64,000 nucleotides of DNA from Acinetobacter terrae. GTDB lineage: Bacteria > Pseudomonadota > Gammaproteobacteria > Pseudomonadales > Moraxellaceae. Shown here piece after piece: positions 36,428 to 44,755 of this stretch (position 1 is its first letter; each line of letters starts with the position of its first letter). The DNA lies in contig NZ_JABERI010000035.1 of assembly GCF_013004375.1 (NCBI RefSeq), positions 1 through 64,000 of the forward strand. Direction: 5' to 3'. Below the pieces are notes generated by a model. The model was not told the origin of the DNA and searched no databases. It saw only the letters and a list, made by a program, of their open reading frames with translations. Made by a program: the position numbers and the translations under genes.

Positions 36428-37222
36428 CCGAACTTATTACGGCAAATGCTTACCGCATGTGAATGTTGGTAGGCTTTTTTATTTAGGGTATATTTTTCAC
36501 GAAAAAAATTAGCCTTTATATAAAAAGATACGCTGTTATTTTGAATTACCCCACAGTAAGGTATGGCAGCTAAAATATTAAAATCGAGGTCTCTGAAGCC
36601 GTAGATTTTCAAATTAAGTCCGATTAAAGTCAGTCTTAGATTTATACGTACCATAAAAAAGCGTCAAGCTAAAAATAATTAACCGTTAATGACTATGGCA
36701 GTCCAAGTCCGTTTTGATGATTGGTAAGTTTAAATAATATGTGATTTTAGTCACATTAACTTACAAGTTAGTGATCATATTTTGATTTTTTGTGATGAAA
36801 ACTTAATCAATAAGTGATTTAATCAGTCTCAGAATAACAATAAACAAATATAAATAGAGAAGGGCAGCAGAAATTTAACTCTCTAATTCTTTGTTATAAA
36901 AACAAGAGCAAAGAAGTAAATAAAGAATTAGAGGGTTACGCTTTTCTTACACAATTCACTACACTTTCCATCCTATAAATCATATGAAACGTGGATACAG
37001 GATCTGCGGTTTTTTTGTTATTCCCAAGTAGAAATGCCTTATATTGACATTTTCAAGGTCAATATAGAATTTAAGTTTCCTTATTGGATTACTTTCTACT
37101 TAGCTGATTCCGTTTTTGTTGCTATAGCTAAATTCTAAAGAGCTGTCGCATTATTAGCTATGTAATGTACTGTTTATGTAGTTCGACTAATTTTAAGCAA
37201 ATTTTGCTTGAGAGGGCTAGGT
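36428..37222. other. Intergenic region of ~800 bp with inverted repeats
   Basis: No gene seen. Besides the terminator after the small CxxC gene, it holds a 16-bp inverted repeat with one wobble (36877-36892 and 36922-36937) and a 9-bp perfect inverted repeat TATATTGAC/GTCAATATA (37040-37048, 37058-37066) upstream of the MbcA-like gene, a possible operator. Confidence 0.45.
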
Positions 37223-37588
37223 ATGCATATATCTTTAAAAAATAACCTAGATAACAAAAAAGTATTGGCAAAAGCTGTGTTGAAGAGTGCTGAGCAACTC
37301 GGTCTCCATAAAGAGCAACTTGCAATGGTTCTTCAACTAGATTGCGCTACATTGAGCAAAACTGAGCTTGAGTTATATCCTGATTCCGAGCAGGGCAAAC
37401 ATGCATTATTACTTATCCGTATCTATATTGCATTATATACGCTGACTGGTGGAGATCTTGATTGGATTCAGCATTTCATGAAAACAATAAATCATGGGAC
37501 AGGTGGCATTCCTATGCAGCAAATTGAGAATCCTAGCGGATTAGCTGCTGTCTTAAAATTCGTTGAGGCTATTCGAGATAAGCTATAA
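37223..37588 (+). CDS. MbcA/ParS/Xre-type antitoxin-like protein
   Basis: 121 residues from the ATG at 37223 (GAGAGGG 8-10 bases upstream). A TTG at 37208 is less likely. Helical protein with a degenerate HTH-like N-terminus (EQLGLHKEQLAMVLQLDCATL) and the C-terminal toxin-binding-type repeat (LIRIYIALYTLTGGDLDWI, FMKTINHGTGGIPMQQI). Such proteins usually pair with a RES or similar toxin, but none is present. Its neighbour is the primase-helicase gene, so it may regulate that instead (inference). Confidence 0.65.
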   Translation: MHISLKNNLDNKKVLAKAVLKSAEQLGLHKEQLAMVLQLDCATLSKTELELYPDSEQGKHALLLIRIYIALYTLTGGDLDWIQHFMKTINHGTGGIPMQQIENPSGLAAVLKFVEAIRDKL

Positions 37589-37708
37589 TCATATATATGA
37601 TAGAGCTTACAATGATATGCAAAGAACCACCTACAAAAAAGGTCTAATATTTTGAAAATTAATTGATTTATTATATTGTAATTCTTTAATTTAAGATTTG
37701 ATATTAGA

Positions 37709-37726
37709 ACAGTAATAGCTGTTTTT
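37709..37726 (+). terminator. Small hairpin with T-run before primase-helicase gene
   Basis: AACAG/CTGTT stem followed by six T, then directly the ribosome site TAGGA of the next gene. It could attenuate expression of that gene. Confidence 0.35.
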
Positions 37727-37738
37727 TAGGAAAAATCA

Positions 37739-40099
37739 GTGAATAGTAAGTTACAAGAAATTGCAGTTAGATTGCAGCAAATTTTAGACCAAATCACATT
37801 ATTACAAAATGAATATCAAAGCCTTTATCAAGAAAAAGAAAAACTTATATCGCTTGAACAAAAAAGTCAAAGTAAGAATTATTTATCAGCAGAAGAAAGA
37901 CTTTTATTATTTTCTCAAAGGTTTATTGGACGAACTGATACCTTTGCTTATCGTTGGGAAAATAGCAGTGGAAAATCTGGTTATTCTGTTGCTTGTGCAA
38001 ATGAGTGGAAACATGGCATTTGTTACAAACCACAAATTAAATGTTCAGACTGTAAAAGTCGTCAACTATTACCCCTCACACCAGAAGTTCTTTATTCTCA
38101 TTTAACTGGACAGAAGGTTATAGGCATTTACCCACTGTTAGCAACAGACCAATGTAGGTTACTCGCAGTAGATTTTGATAAATTAGATTGGAAAAATTGT
38201 GTAACTGCATTTTCTGAAGCGTGCTTATCTCTAAATATACCATTTTTAGTTGAGCGCTCTCGTTCAGGTAATGGCGCACATATTTGGATATTTTTCTCTG
38301 AACCAATTGCAGCCAAGCAAGCTCGCTTAATGGGTGCCGGTATTCTAGATAAGGCCATGGAACTGTATCCCGCTCTAGATTTTGAATCTTACGATCGTAT
38401 GTTTCCAAATCAAGATCACATGCCAGCAGGCGGATTTGGAAATTTAATAGCATTACCCTTACAAAAACACGCAAGAGCGATAGGAAATAGTACCTTTATT
38501 GACAGTAACTTTAATGTCTTTACTGATCCATGGACTGTTTTACAACAAACTGAATTAATGAGTTCTTCTGAAGTTAATATTGTGAATGAACTAGGTTACA
38601 GCTTCATCGAACAGAATCAAACAGATGTTGGCCATGAGGTTCCATGGGTAAAAAATATTCCTCAAAAAAATCAAAAAATCACGGGATGTCCAGATTCTAT
38701 TGAATTGGTATTCGCAAATATGATCCACATTCCAATTCAGACATTACCCTCCCAATTGATAGCACAATTAAAAAGATTAGCTACTTTCTCCAACCCTCGT
38801 TTTTTTAAAGCACAAGCAATGCGTTTTTCGACGACTGGTATTCCGAGACACATATGTTGTGCCCGCCTTGAAGGACAATATCTAAGTTTACCACGGGGAT
38901 GTCTAACAGAAATAAGTCAGTTGCTTAATCAACAAAATATTAAGATTGAACTAAAAGATCAACGCACTAAAGGCGATGCATTAGTCCATATAAGTCTACT
39001 TACCGAGTTACACCCTGAACAGGAAATGGCATGTAAAAAAATCCTTGAACATGATGTTGGAATTCTACACGCACCCACGGCTTTTGGAAAAACTGTTACT
39101 GCAATTTCTATCATTGCCAAACGCCAAACAAATACACTCATTCTTGTTCATAACAAAGAACTTGTTTCTCAATGGAAAGAACGATTACATTCATTTTTAG
39201 CCAATGTTGAAATTGGTACAATACAAGGTGGAAAGGCAAAACCCTCTAATCAAATTGATATTGCGACATATCAAAGTCTAATCAACCGCGTAAGTAATTC
39301 AATCAAACCTATTGCCTTTAACTATGGACAAATTATCGTAGATGAATGCCACCATTTATCTGCACCAAGCTATGAATTTCTTCTCAGTGAAGTCAGCCCG
39401 TACTACATTCTCGGGTTAACAGCCACACCAGAACGTCAAGATGGGCATCAACCCATTATTTTCATGCAAGCTGGTTCTGTTGTATACAAAGCGAAGTCCA
39501 ACAATGATACCAAGCTTAAGAAATTATTAATAAAAGTAAATTATGAAGGTGAATTCCCAGAAATTTTATTTGGTACCGAAAATAAACCACATATTTCAAA
39601 GCTTATGCAATATCTTGTTGAAAATACAAAACGTAATGATGCCATTATTAAAGATATCTCTCATTGTATTCAAAAGGGCCGCATCCCGTTGATTTTAACT
39701 GAACGCAGAAAACATGCCGAAAGTATTAGAAACAAGTTGAATGATTTAGGGTATAAAACATCTATTTTACAGGGAGGTATGAGCCATACAAAAAACACAA
39801 AAGAAAAACAAAATTTAGATGATGCTCATGTTGTGATTGCCACTGGAAGATACATTGGTGAAGGTTTTGATCTTCCTCGTTTAGATACCTTATTCTTGGC
39901 ATTCCCGATCTCCTGGAAAGGTACTTTAGCTCAATATGTTGGGCGTATTCCTAGACCAAATGAAGGTAAATTTGAAGTTCAGGTATATGATTATGTTGAT
40001 GTTAACCATCCAATATTTGTCAAAATGTTCCAGAGAAGGAGTAAAAGTTATAAAGCGCTAGGCTATATTTTAGAATCCCACAATAATATTATTTTATAA
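37739..40099 (+). CDS. TOTE-type archaeo-eukaryotic primase fused to SF2 helicase
   Basis: 786 residues, GTG start with TAGGA upstream. Coiled coil (1-45), Cys cluster (CANEW.. to CSDCKS, about 86-106), primase-polymerase core with catalytic VDFDKLDW (144-151) and SGNGAHIWIFF (176-186). From about 425 there is an SF2 helicase: Walker A APTAFGKT (445-452), DECHH (535-539), LTATPERQ, and motifs V-VI in GRYIGEGFDLPRLDT and QYVGRIPRPNEG. AEP-helicase fusions of this type are known from predicted TOTE conflict systems and mobile elements. No separate nuclease is seen. It is flanked by an MbcA-like gene and IS debris, consistent with an acquired defence locus. Confidence 0.75.
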   Translation: MNSKLQEIAVRLQQILDQITLLQNEYQSLYQEKEKLISLEQKSQSKNYLSAEERLLLFSQRFIGRTDTFAYRWENSSGKSGYSVACANEWKHGICYKPQIKCSDCKSRQLLPLTPEVLYSHLTGQKVIGIYPLLATDQCRLLAVDFDKLDWKNCVTAFSEACLSLNIPFLVERSRSGNGAHIWIFFSEPIAAKQARLMGAGILDKAMELYPALDFESYDRMFPNQDHMPAGGFGNLIALPLQKHARAIGNSTFIDSNFNVFTDPWTVLQQTELMSSSEVNIVNELGYSFIEQNQTDVGHEVPWVKNIPQKNQKITGCPDSIELVFANMIHIPIQTLPSQLIAQLKRLATFSNPRFFKAQAMRFSTTGIPRHICCARLEGQYLSLPRGCLTEISQLLNQQNIKIELKDQRTKGDALVHISLLTELHPEQEMACKKILEHDVGILHAPTAFGKTVTAISIIAKRQTNTLILVHNKELVSQWKERLHSFLANVEIGTIQGGKAKPSNQIDIATYQSLINRVSNSIKPIAFNYGQIIVDECHHLSAPSYEFLLSEVSPYYILGLTATPERQDGHQPIIFMQAGSVVYKAKSNNDTKLKKLLIKVNYEGEFPEILFGTENKPHISKLMQYLVENTKRNDAIIKDISHCIQKGRIPLILTERRKHAESIRNKLNDLGYKTSILQGGMSHTKNTKEKQNLDDAHVVIATGRYIGEGFDLPRLDTLFLAFPISWKGTLAQYVGRIPRPNEGKFEVQVYDYVDVNHPIFVKMFQRRSKSYKALGYILESHNNIIL

Positions 40100-40155
40100 T
40101 TTTTTCATATATTGACTGTTGAGATAATGCAGTTACCTAAAGCTTCTTTCATACA

Positions 40156-40359
40156 TTGAAAGTCCTGTTGTACATGGCAGTGTTTTCTACTCGAAAAGAG
40201 GCGAATGCTGTCTTGTTTGAATATATTGAGGTTTATTACAATCGAATCAGAAGGCATTCAGCAAATGGCTGGTTAAGTCCCGAAACCTTTGAAACAGAAA
40301 TATTTCAAGAATTTAGAGAGATTTTCTATTCACAATATTGTCTAGGATCAAAGCTGTAA
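40156..40359 (+). pseudogene. IS3-family transposase, C-terminal fragment
   Basis: VLFEYIEVYYNRIRRHSANG followed by WLSPETFE is the conserved end of IS3-family OrfB (catalytic Glu region). The N-terminal catalytic part is absent. Confidence 0.7.
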
Positions 40360-40378
40360 TTCCACCAAAATCAACTAG

Positions 40379-40546
40379 GAAAGTAAACGGGAAATAGATC
40401 GTCAGATGTATAAATGGAGGCATCTGATTGAACATTATTTCTGCAATCTTAAAAAATTCAAATGCATTGCTATGCGATGCGACAAAACGGATTCAGGTTT
40501 TTCCGCCATGATTTATTTTTGTGCTAGTGTAATTAACTCTCGTTAA
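40379..40546 (+). pseudogene. IS5-family transposase, C-terminal fragment
   Basis: 55 residues, including YKWRHLIEHYFCNLKKFKCI and FSAMIYFCASV, as in IS5/IS427-type OrfB C-termini. A stop precedes it in frame, so only the tail remains. Confidence 0.65.
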
Positions 40547-40633
40547 TTCTCAAGAGGCCTTAGTTTGGGAGGAACATTCGTTTCCTTAATCACTTACATA
40601 AGACCATTTATTGCCTTCGAATACAGTTTGTAA

Positions 40634-40689
40634 ATCCAAAGATCCAAAGATCCAAAGATCCAAAGATCCAAAGATCCAAAGATCCAAAG
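40634..40689. repeat. Seven tandem copies of ATCCAAAG
   Basis: Seven perfect copies of an 8-bp unit, 56 bp, in non-coding DNA between IS fragments. Second octamer tract in the window (see 13153-13216), with an unrelated unit. Confidence 0.95.
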
Positions 40690-40762
40690 AGAATAAATTC
40701 GCTTATCAAAAAAATAAAGGCTACTCATTCACCAATCTATTCAACTTTTATTGCTACTACTT

Positions 40763-41802
40763 GGCTTTGTTGCACAAACCTAGCCTATAAGGTTTATTCA
40801 GTCCTATAATTTCAAAATGAATAAACCTACTCCTAAAACTTATCGTACAACCAACTGGTCTTCCTATAATCGCGCTCTCATTAATCGGGGCAACATTTCC
40901 ATTTGGTTTGATCCAAACACTCAGTGGTATGCACAACCACAAAACAAGCAAGGTCGAAATCAAACTTACTCCGATACGGCTATTCAATGCTGTTTAATGA
41001 TCAAATCTTTATTTAGACTCTCTTTACGCATGGTCACGGGTTTTGTTCAAAGTCTGATTAAACTTTGTGGATTAAATTGGACCGCACCAGATTACAGTAC
41101 ACTTTGTCGAAGACAAAAACATATTGATATTGCGATTAGCTATCAAAAAAGTAGTGATGGGCTACATCTACTCGTCGACTCAACTGGCTTAAAGTTTCTA
41201 GGTGAAGGTGAGTGGAAACGTAAGAAACATGGACCTGAATATCGTCGCCAATGGCGTAAGCTTCATATTGGCATCGATGCTGAAACCTTGCAAATACGTG
41301 CAGTACAGCTTACTACAAATAATGTGAGCGATTCGCAAGTACTCGGTGATTTACTTGCTCAAATTCCCTTAGATGAACGAATTGATTCGGTCTATACCGA
41401 TGGTGCTTATGACACGAAGCACTGCAGACAAGTCATTCTAGATCGAGATGCACATGCGCTCATTCCGCCAAGAAAAAATGCAAAACCATGGAAAGATCAG
41501 AAATTGAGATCTTTAGAGCGGAATGAGTTACTGAAAACAGTTAAACGTTTAGGAAGAACGCTTTGGAAAAAATGGTCTGGTTATCATCGTCGAAGTTTAG
41601 TTGAAACCAAGATGCATTGCATCAAACTATTAGGTGATAAATTAACAGCAAGGAGTTTTTCTAGTCAGGTGAATGAGATTCATGCACGCATAGCCGTATT
41701 GAACAAATTTACAGAATTAGGTCGTCCTCATACCCAAGTTGTCATTTGAATTCTGTTCAAATGAGCAGAGTGTTATCTTTTAAATCTTTGTGCAACAAAG
41801 CC
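40763..41802 (+). mobile_element. IS17-like IS5-family (IS903-group) element
   Basis: 1040 bp with perfect 16-bp inverted ends GGCTTTGTTGCACAAA. Size, ends and a single transposase gene fit the IS17/ISAba13 type of Acinetobacter. The 9 bases on the left (40754-40762) and right (41803-41811) differ, so there is no target duplication. One flank has probably been lost by recombination or deletion. Confidence 0.85.
40817..41749 (+). CDS. IS5-family transposase (IS903 group)
   Basis: 310 residues, complete. N-terminal YRTTNWSSYNRALINRG region, DDE residues in LLVDSTGLKF, DSVYTDGAYDTKHC and the YHRRSLVETKMHCIKLLGD block (catalytic Glu). It catalyses cut-and-paste or copy-out transposition of the surrounding element. 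No frameshift or stop, so potentially active. Confidence 0.9.
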   Translation: MNKPTPKTYRTTNWSSYNRALINRGNISIWFDPNTQWYAQPQNKQGRNQTYSDTAIQCCLMIKSLFRLSLRMVTGFVQSLIKLCGLNWTAPDYSTLCRRQKHIDIAISYQKSSDGLHLLVDSTGLKFLGEGEWKRKKHGPEYRRQWRKLHIGIDAETLQIRAVQLTTNNVSDSQVLGDLLAQIPLDERIDSVYTDGAYDTKHCRQVILDRDAHALIPPRKNAKPWKDQKLRSLERNELLKTVKRLGRTLWKKWSGYHRRSLVETKMHCIKLLGDKLTARSFSSQVNEIHARIAVLNKFTELGRPHTQVVI

Positions 41803-42166
41803 ACACAACAATATGTTTTATAACTATTTATTTAACATATAATCACTCATTTTAATATCATCATTTATGTCAATGACTATTACCAAGATTAGGGTTTACA
41901 CAAAATGATATAGCACTCATTAACCCTAGTGCTATATCATTTTTAATTGAGAGTATTCATTTTAATCGGGCTATTACATGATGTATGCGATTGTCTAATT
42001 TTAAGTCTCATATCTATAAAACTTGTAGATAATTATATGTGAGGATTATCACATTTTTGTTATATTGTTTAAGTGAGATTAGTAATCAATATTTAGATCT
42101 AATTTAAAGAATTTCAGTTGAGAATCTATCAAAAATGCGCAATACAACTCAAGAATGGAATGCTAT
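41803..42166. other. Intergenic region with strong bidirectional terminator
   Basis: A long perfect hairpin at 41903-41942 (AATGATATAGCACT with AGTGCTATATCATT, then TTTT). No gene. It insulates the IS region from the LOV sensor gene. Confidence 0.7.
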
Positions 42167-44731
42167 ATGAGTCAAACAGCGAGTTATTTAGATACTCAAT
42201 CTATCTTTAATTTAATTGGGCAGCATGCCGATTTAACAGTCATTTTTCATACTGTTAGTGAATGGTTAGAAGCTCGGATACCTGATTCAATGGTATCCAT
42301 TATGTTGTACTCAGAAACTGAACAAACTTTAAATTTGATCAGCGGTACAGGGCATTTTTCTAATCGATATAAAGAAGCAATCACTAATCTAAAAATAGGT
42401 CCAAATGTAGGAGCATGTGGGGCAGCCGCTTTTCATCGTAAACTCGTTATTTGTGAAAATTTAGCGATCGATCAGAACTGGGAATCTTTTAAACAACTGA
42501 TTCAAGAAGAAAATTTAAATGCATGTTGGTCTACGCCTATTATTAATGGCCAAGGAAAACTGTATGGTACCTTTGGCACATATTATCGTTCTCCTAAATG
42601 TCCCACCGACACTCATATTAAATTAATTCGTCATGCCGCATCTTTAGTTGCTTTAAGCATGGATCTGCATACAGAACGACAACAAAAACTAGCTCTTAAT
42701 GATAAATACCGGTCGTTCTTCACTTACCACCCAGATGCAATTTTTGAACATGATCTTGAAGGCATCATTATTGACGGTAATCTTGCCTCTAAATACATCA
42801 CTAAATTTAGTCATGAACAGATTATGGGCTTACATTTCTCAAAATTTATTTGTGCTGAATCTCAATCCATAGCTCAAACAGCTTTTGAACAAGCTATCAA
42901 AGGCGATGGGCAGCACCTAGAAATTCAAGCACTTAATTCCTTAGGGGAATGTTACTGGTTAGACGTCACTTATTTACCGATTAAACAAGCTCAACAGGTG
43001 GTTGGCGTGTTCGGTATCGCTCGTGATATTACATATAGGCGTGAAACCGAGGAAATGCTGCGCCTGCTTAAACGTAGTGTCGATGCTAATCCTCATGGAA
43101 TCGTGTTGACTAGTACTAGCAAGAACCAAGCAATTGAATATGTGAATCCTGCTTTTGAAAGCCTGACGGGTTATACGAAAGACGAAATCATTGGTAAAAA
43201 TTGTCGTTTCCTACAAGGTCCTGATACAGATCCTGAAACGGTTAATAAAATACGCAGTGCGATTAAAGAACAGCAGGAAATTCAGGTCACTTTAAAAAAC
43301 TATCGCAAAGATGGTAGCTGGTTCTGGAACCAACTGATATTAGGACCGGTTTTTAATGACAAAAACTTTTGCACACATTTTATTGGAATTCAGCAAGATG
43401 TCACTCAACAACGGGCAAATAGCGAATATATAGCGCGTCAGCAAACCCACGATAATTTAACTGGATTAATTAACCATCATACCTTTGAAGAAGCACTCGA
43501 TGTCGCATTTTGCATACAACATGAGAGTCATCAATCCTTGATTGTTATGTATGTAGATTTAGATGACTTCCAACCTTTAAATCAAAGCTTGGGACACGTC
43601 ATTGGTGATCAACTTCTGAGTGCTGTAGCAAATCGCCTGCGTCAAGTCATTCAAGAAGAGGATGTGATTTCTCATTTTTCAGGAGATGAATTTGCCATAC
43701 TTCTGAATAAGTGTCATGACTTAAAAGAAGTCGCTGTTATTGCAGAGCAAATATTAAAAAGTTTATCCGTTCCATTTGATATTGAGAATCATAAAATCCA
43801 TATTAGTGCCAGTATTGGCATTGCAGATGATGACCCGCAGGTAGAAAAATCTAAACAATTGCTGCATCATGCGATCCATGCCATGAGTGAAGCAAAAAAA
43901 GAAGGTGGAAATACTTGGCACTGGTATGCTTTTAATGCGACCCGCACACACAAAATCGATTACGTGCTGATGCGCCATGAATTAATGGTCGCCCTCGAAG
44001 AAAAACAGTTTAGGCTCGTCTATCAACCGGTTATTGATGCTGACTCAGGCCAATTGAAAAGTGTAGAAGCCTTAATTCGTTGGCAGCATCCACAAAGAGG
44101 TTTGATTTCTCCAGCAGACTTTATCCCGTTCGCTGAAAGAACCGGTCAAATTGTAGTGATTGGCCAGTGGGTTTTACAACAAGCTTGTCAGGATATTGTG
44201 CAATGGAATAAGAAACATGGTGCTACCCTCAGTGTCGCAGTCAATCTTTCTCCTTTACAATTTAGACGTACAGGCTTTCTGCATGACTTGCAAAAAACAC
44301 TTGCAGATACGCAATTGCCACCCGAGTTGTTAAAAATTGAAGTCACTGAAACGATGTTAATTGCAGGTGCTGATCGTTCTTCAGAAATTTTAAAAGCTGT
44401 GCGTGATTTAGGGGTCAAGGTGTCTGTAGATGACTTTGGAACAGGCTACTCCAGTCTGAGCTATCTACGGACTTTACCTATTGATGAGATAAAACTTGAT
44501 CGTAGTTTTATTGAACATTTACCTGAAAATGAAAAAGATGGTGCTATTGTTGCTGCCATTATTGTCATGGCCCATAAACTGGGATTAAACGTAGTTGCTG
44601 AAGGCATAGAAAATCAAGCCCAGGCTCAGTTCCTCAGAAAATATGAATGTAATTATTTTCAAGGCTACTATTTTGCTAGACCTGCTTGCCTTGCGGAGCT
44701 CAAACTTAATTATAAGCAGGTAGAATTATGA
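42167..44731 (+). CDS. GAF-PAS-LOV-GGDEF-EAL c-di-GMP sensor protein
   Basis: 854 residues from the ATG at 42167 (GGAA seven bases upstream). A start at 42155 adds four. GAF domain (about 20-170), a PAS domain (about 180-290), then a LOV domain with the photoactive Cys in IIGKNCRFLQG (Cys346), NYRKDGSWFWN and FIGIQQDVT. GGDEF domain has SGDEF instead of GGDEF, and the inhibitory site is QEED instead of RxxD. EAL domain looks complete (EALIRW, NLSPLQF, DDFGTGYSS, KLDRS, AEGIEN). Likely a blue-light-responsive c-di-GMP phosphodiesterase. Cyclase activity is uncertain. Confidence 0.85.
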   Translation: MSQTASYLDTQSIFNLIGQHADLTVIFHTVSEWLEARIPDSMVSIMLYSETEQTLNLISGTGHFSNRYKEAITNLKIGPNVGACGAAAFHRKLVICENLAIDQNWESFKQLIQEENLNACWSTPIINGQGKLYGTFGTYYRSPKCPTDTHIKLIRHAASLVALSMDLHTERQQKLALNDKYRSFFTYHPDAIFEHDLEGIIIDGNLASKYITKFSHEQIMGLHFSKFICAESQSIAQTAFEQAIKGDGQHLEIQALNSLGECYWLDVTYLPIKQAQQVVGVFGIARDITYRRETEEMLRLLKRSVDANPHGIVLTSTSKNQAIEYVNPAFESLTGYTKDEIIGKNCRFLQGPDTDPETVNKIRSAIKEQQEIQVTLKNYRKDGSWFWNQLILGPVFNDKNFCTHFIGIQQDVTQQRANSEYIARQQTHDNLTGLINHHTFEEALDVAFCIQHESHQSLIVMYVDLDDFQPLNQSLGHVIGDQLLSAVANRLRQVIQEEDVISHFSGDEFAILLNKCHDLKEVAVIAEQILKSLSVPFDIENHKIHISASIGIADDDPQVEKSKQLLHHAIHAMSEAKKEGGNTWHWYAFNATRTHKIDYVLMRHELMVALEEKQFRLVYQPVIDADSGQLKSVEALIRWQHPQRGLISPADFIPFAERTGQIVVIGQWVLQQACQDIVQWNKKHGATLSVAVNLSPLQFRRTGFLHDLQKTLADTQLPPELLKIEVTETMLIAGADRSSEILKAVRDLGVKVSVDDFGTGYSSLSYLRTLPIDEIKLDRSFIEHLPENEKDGAIVAAIIVMAHKLGLNVVAEGIENQAQAQFLRKYECNYFQGYYFARPACLAELKLNYKQVEL

Positions 44732-44755
44732 TGCAAATAAATACAGTTCCACTAT

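Larger units (their letters stand above)
40100..40762. other. IS graveyard after the primase-helicase gene
   Basis: Holds fragments of an IS3-family and an IS5-family transposase and a short tandem repeat (separate entries). No intact gene. Confidence 0.7.

Noticed and set aside
37223..37588. Complete toxin-antitoxin pair with the MbcA-like protein as antitoxin
   Set aside because: No RES or other toxin gene lies on either side. The neighbour is a 786-residue primase-helicase.
38118..38474. 118-residue minus-strand reading frame inside the primase-helicase gene
   Set aside because: Fully antisense to a well-supported coding region with catalytic motifs. No ribosome site or domain.
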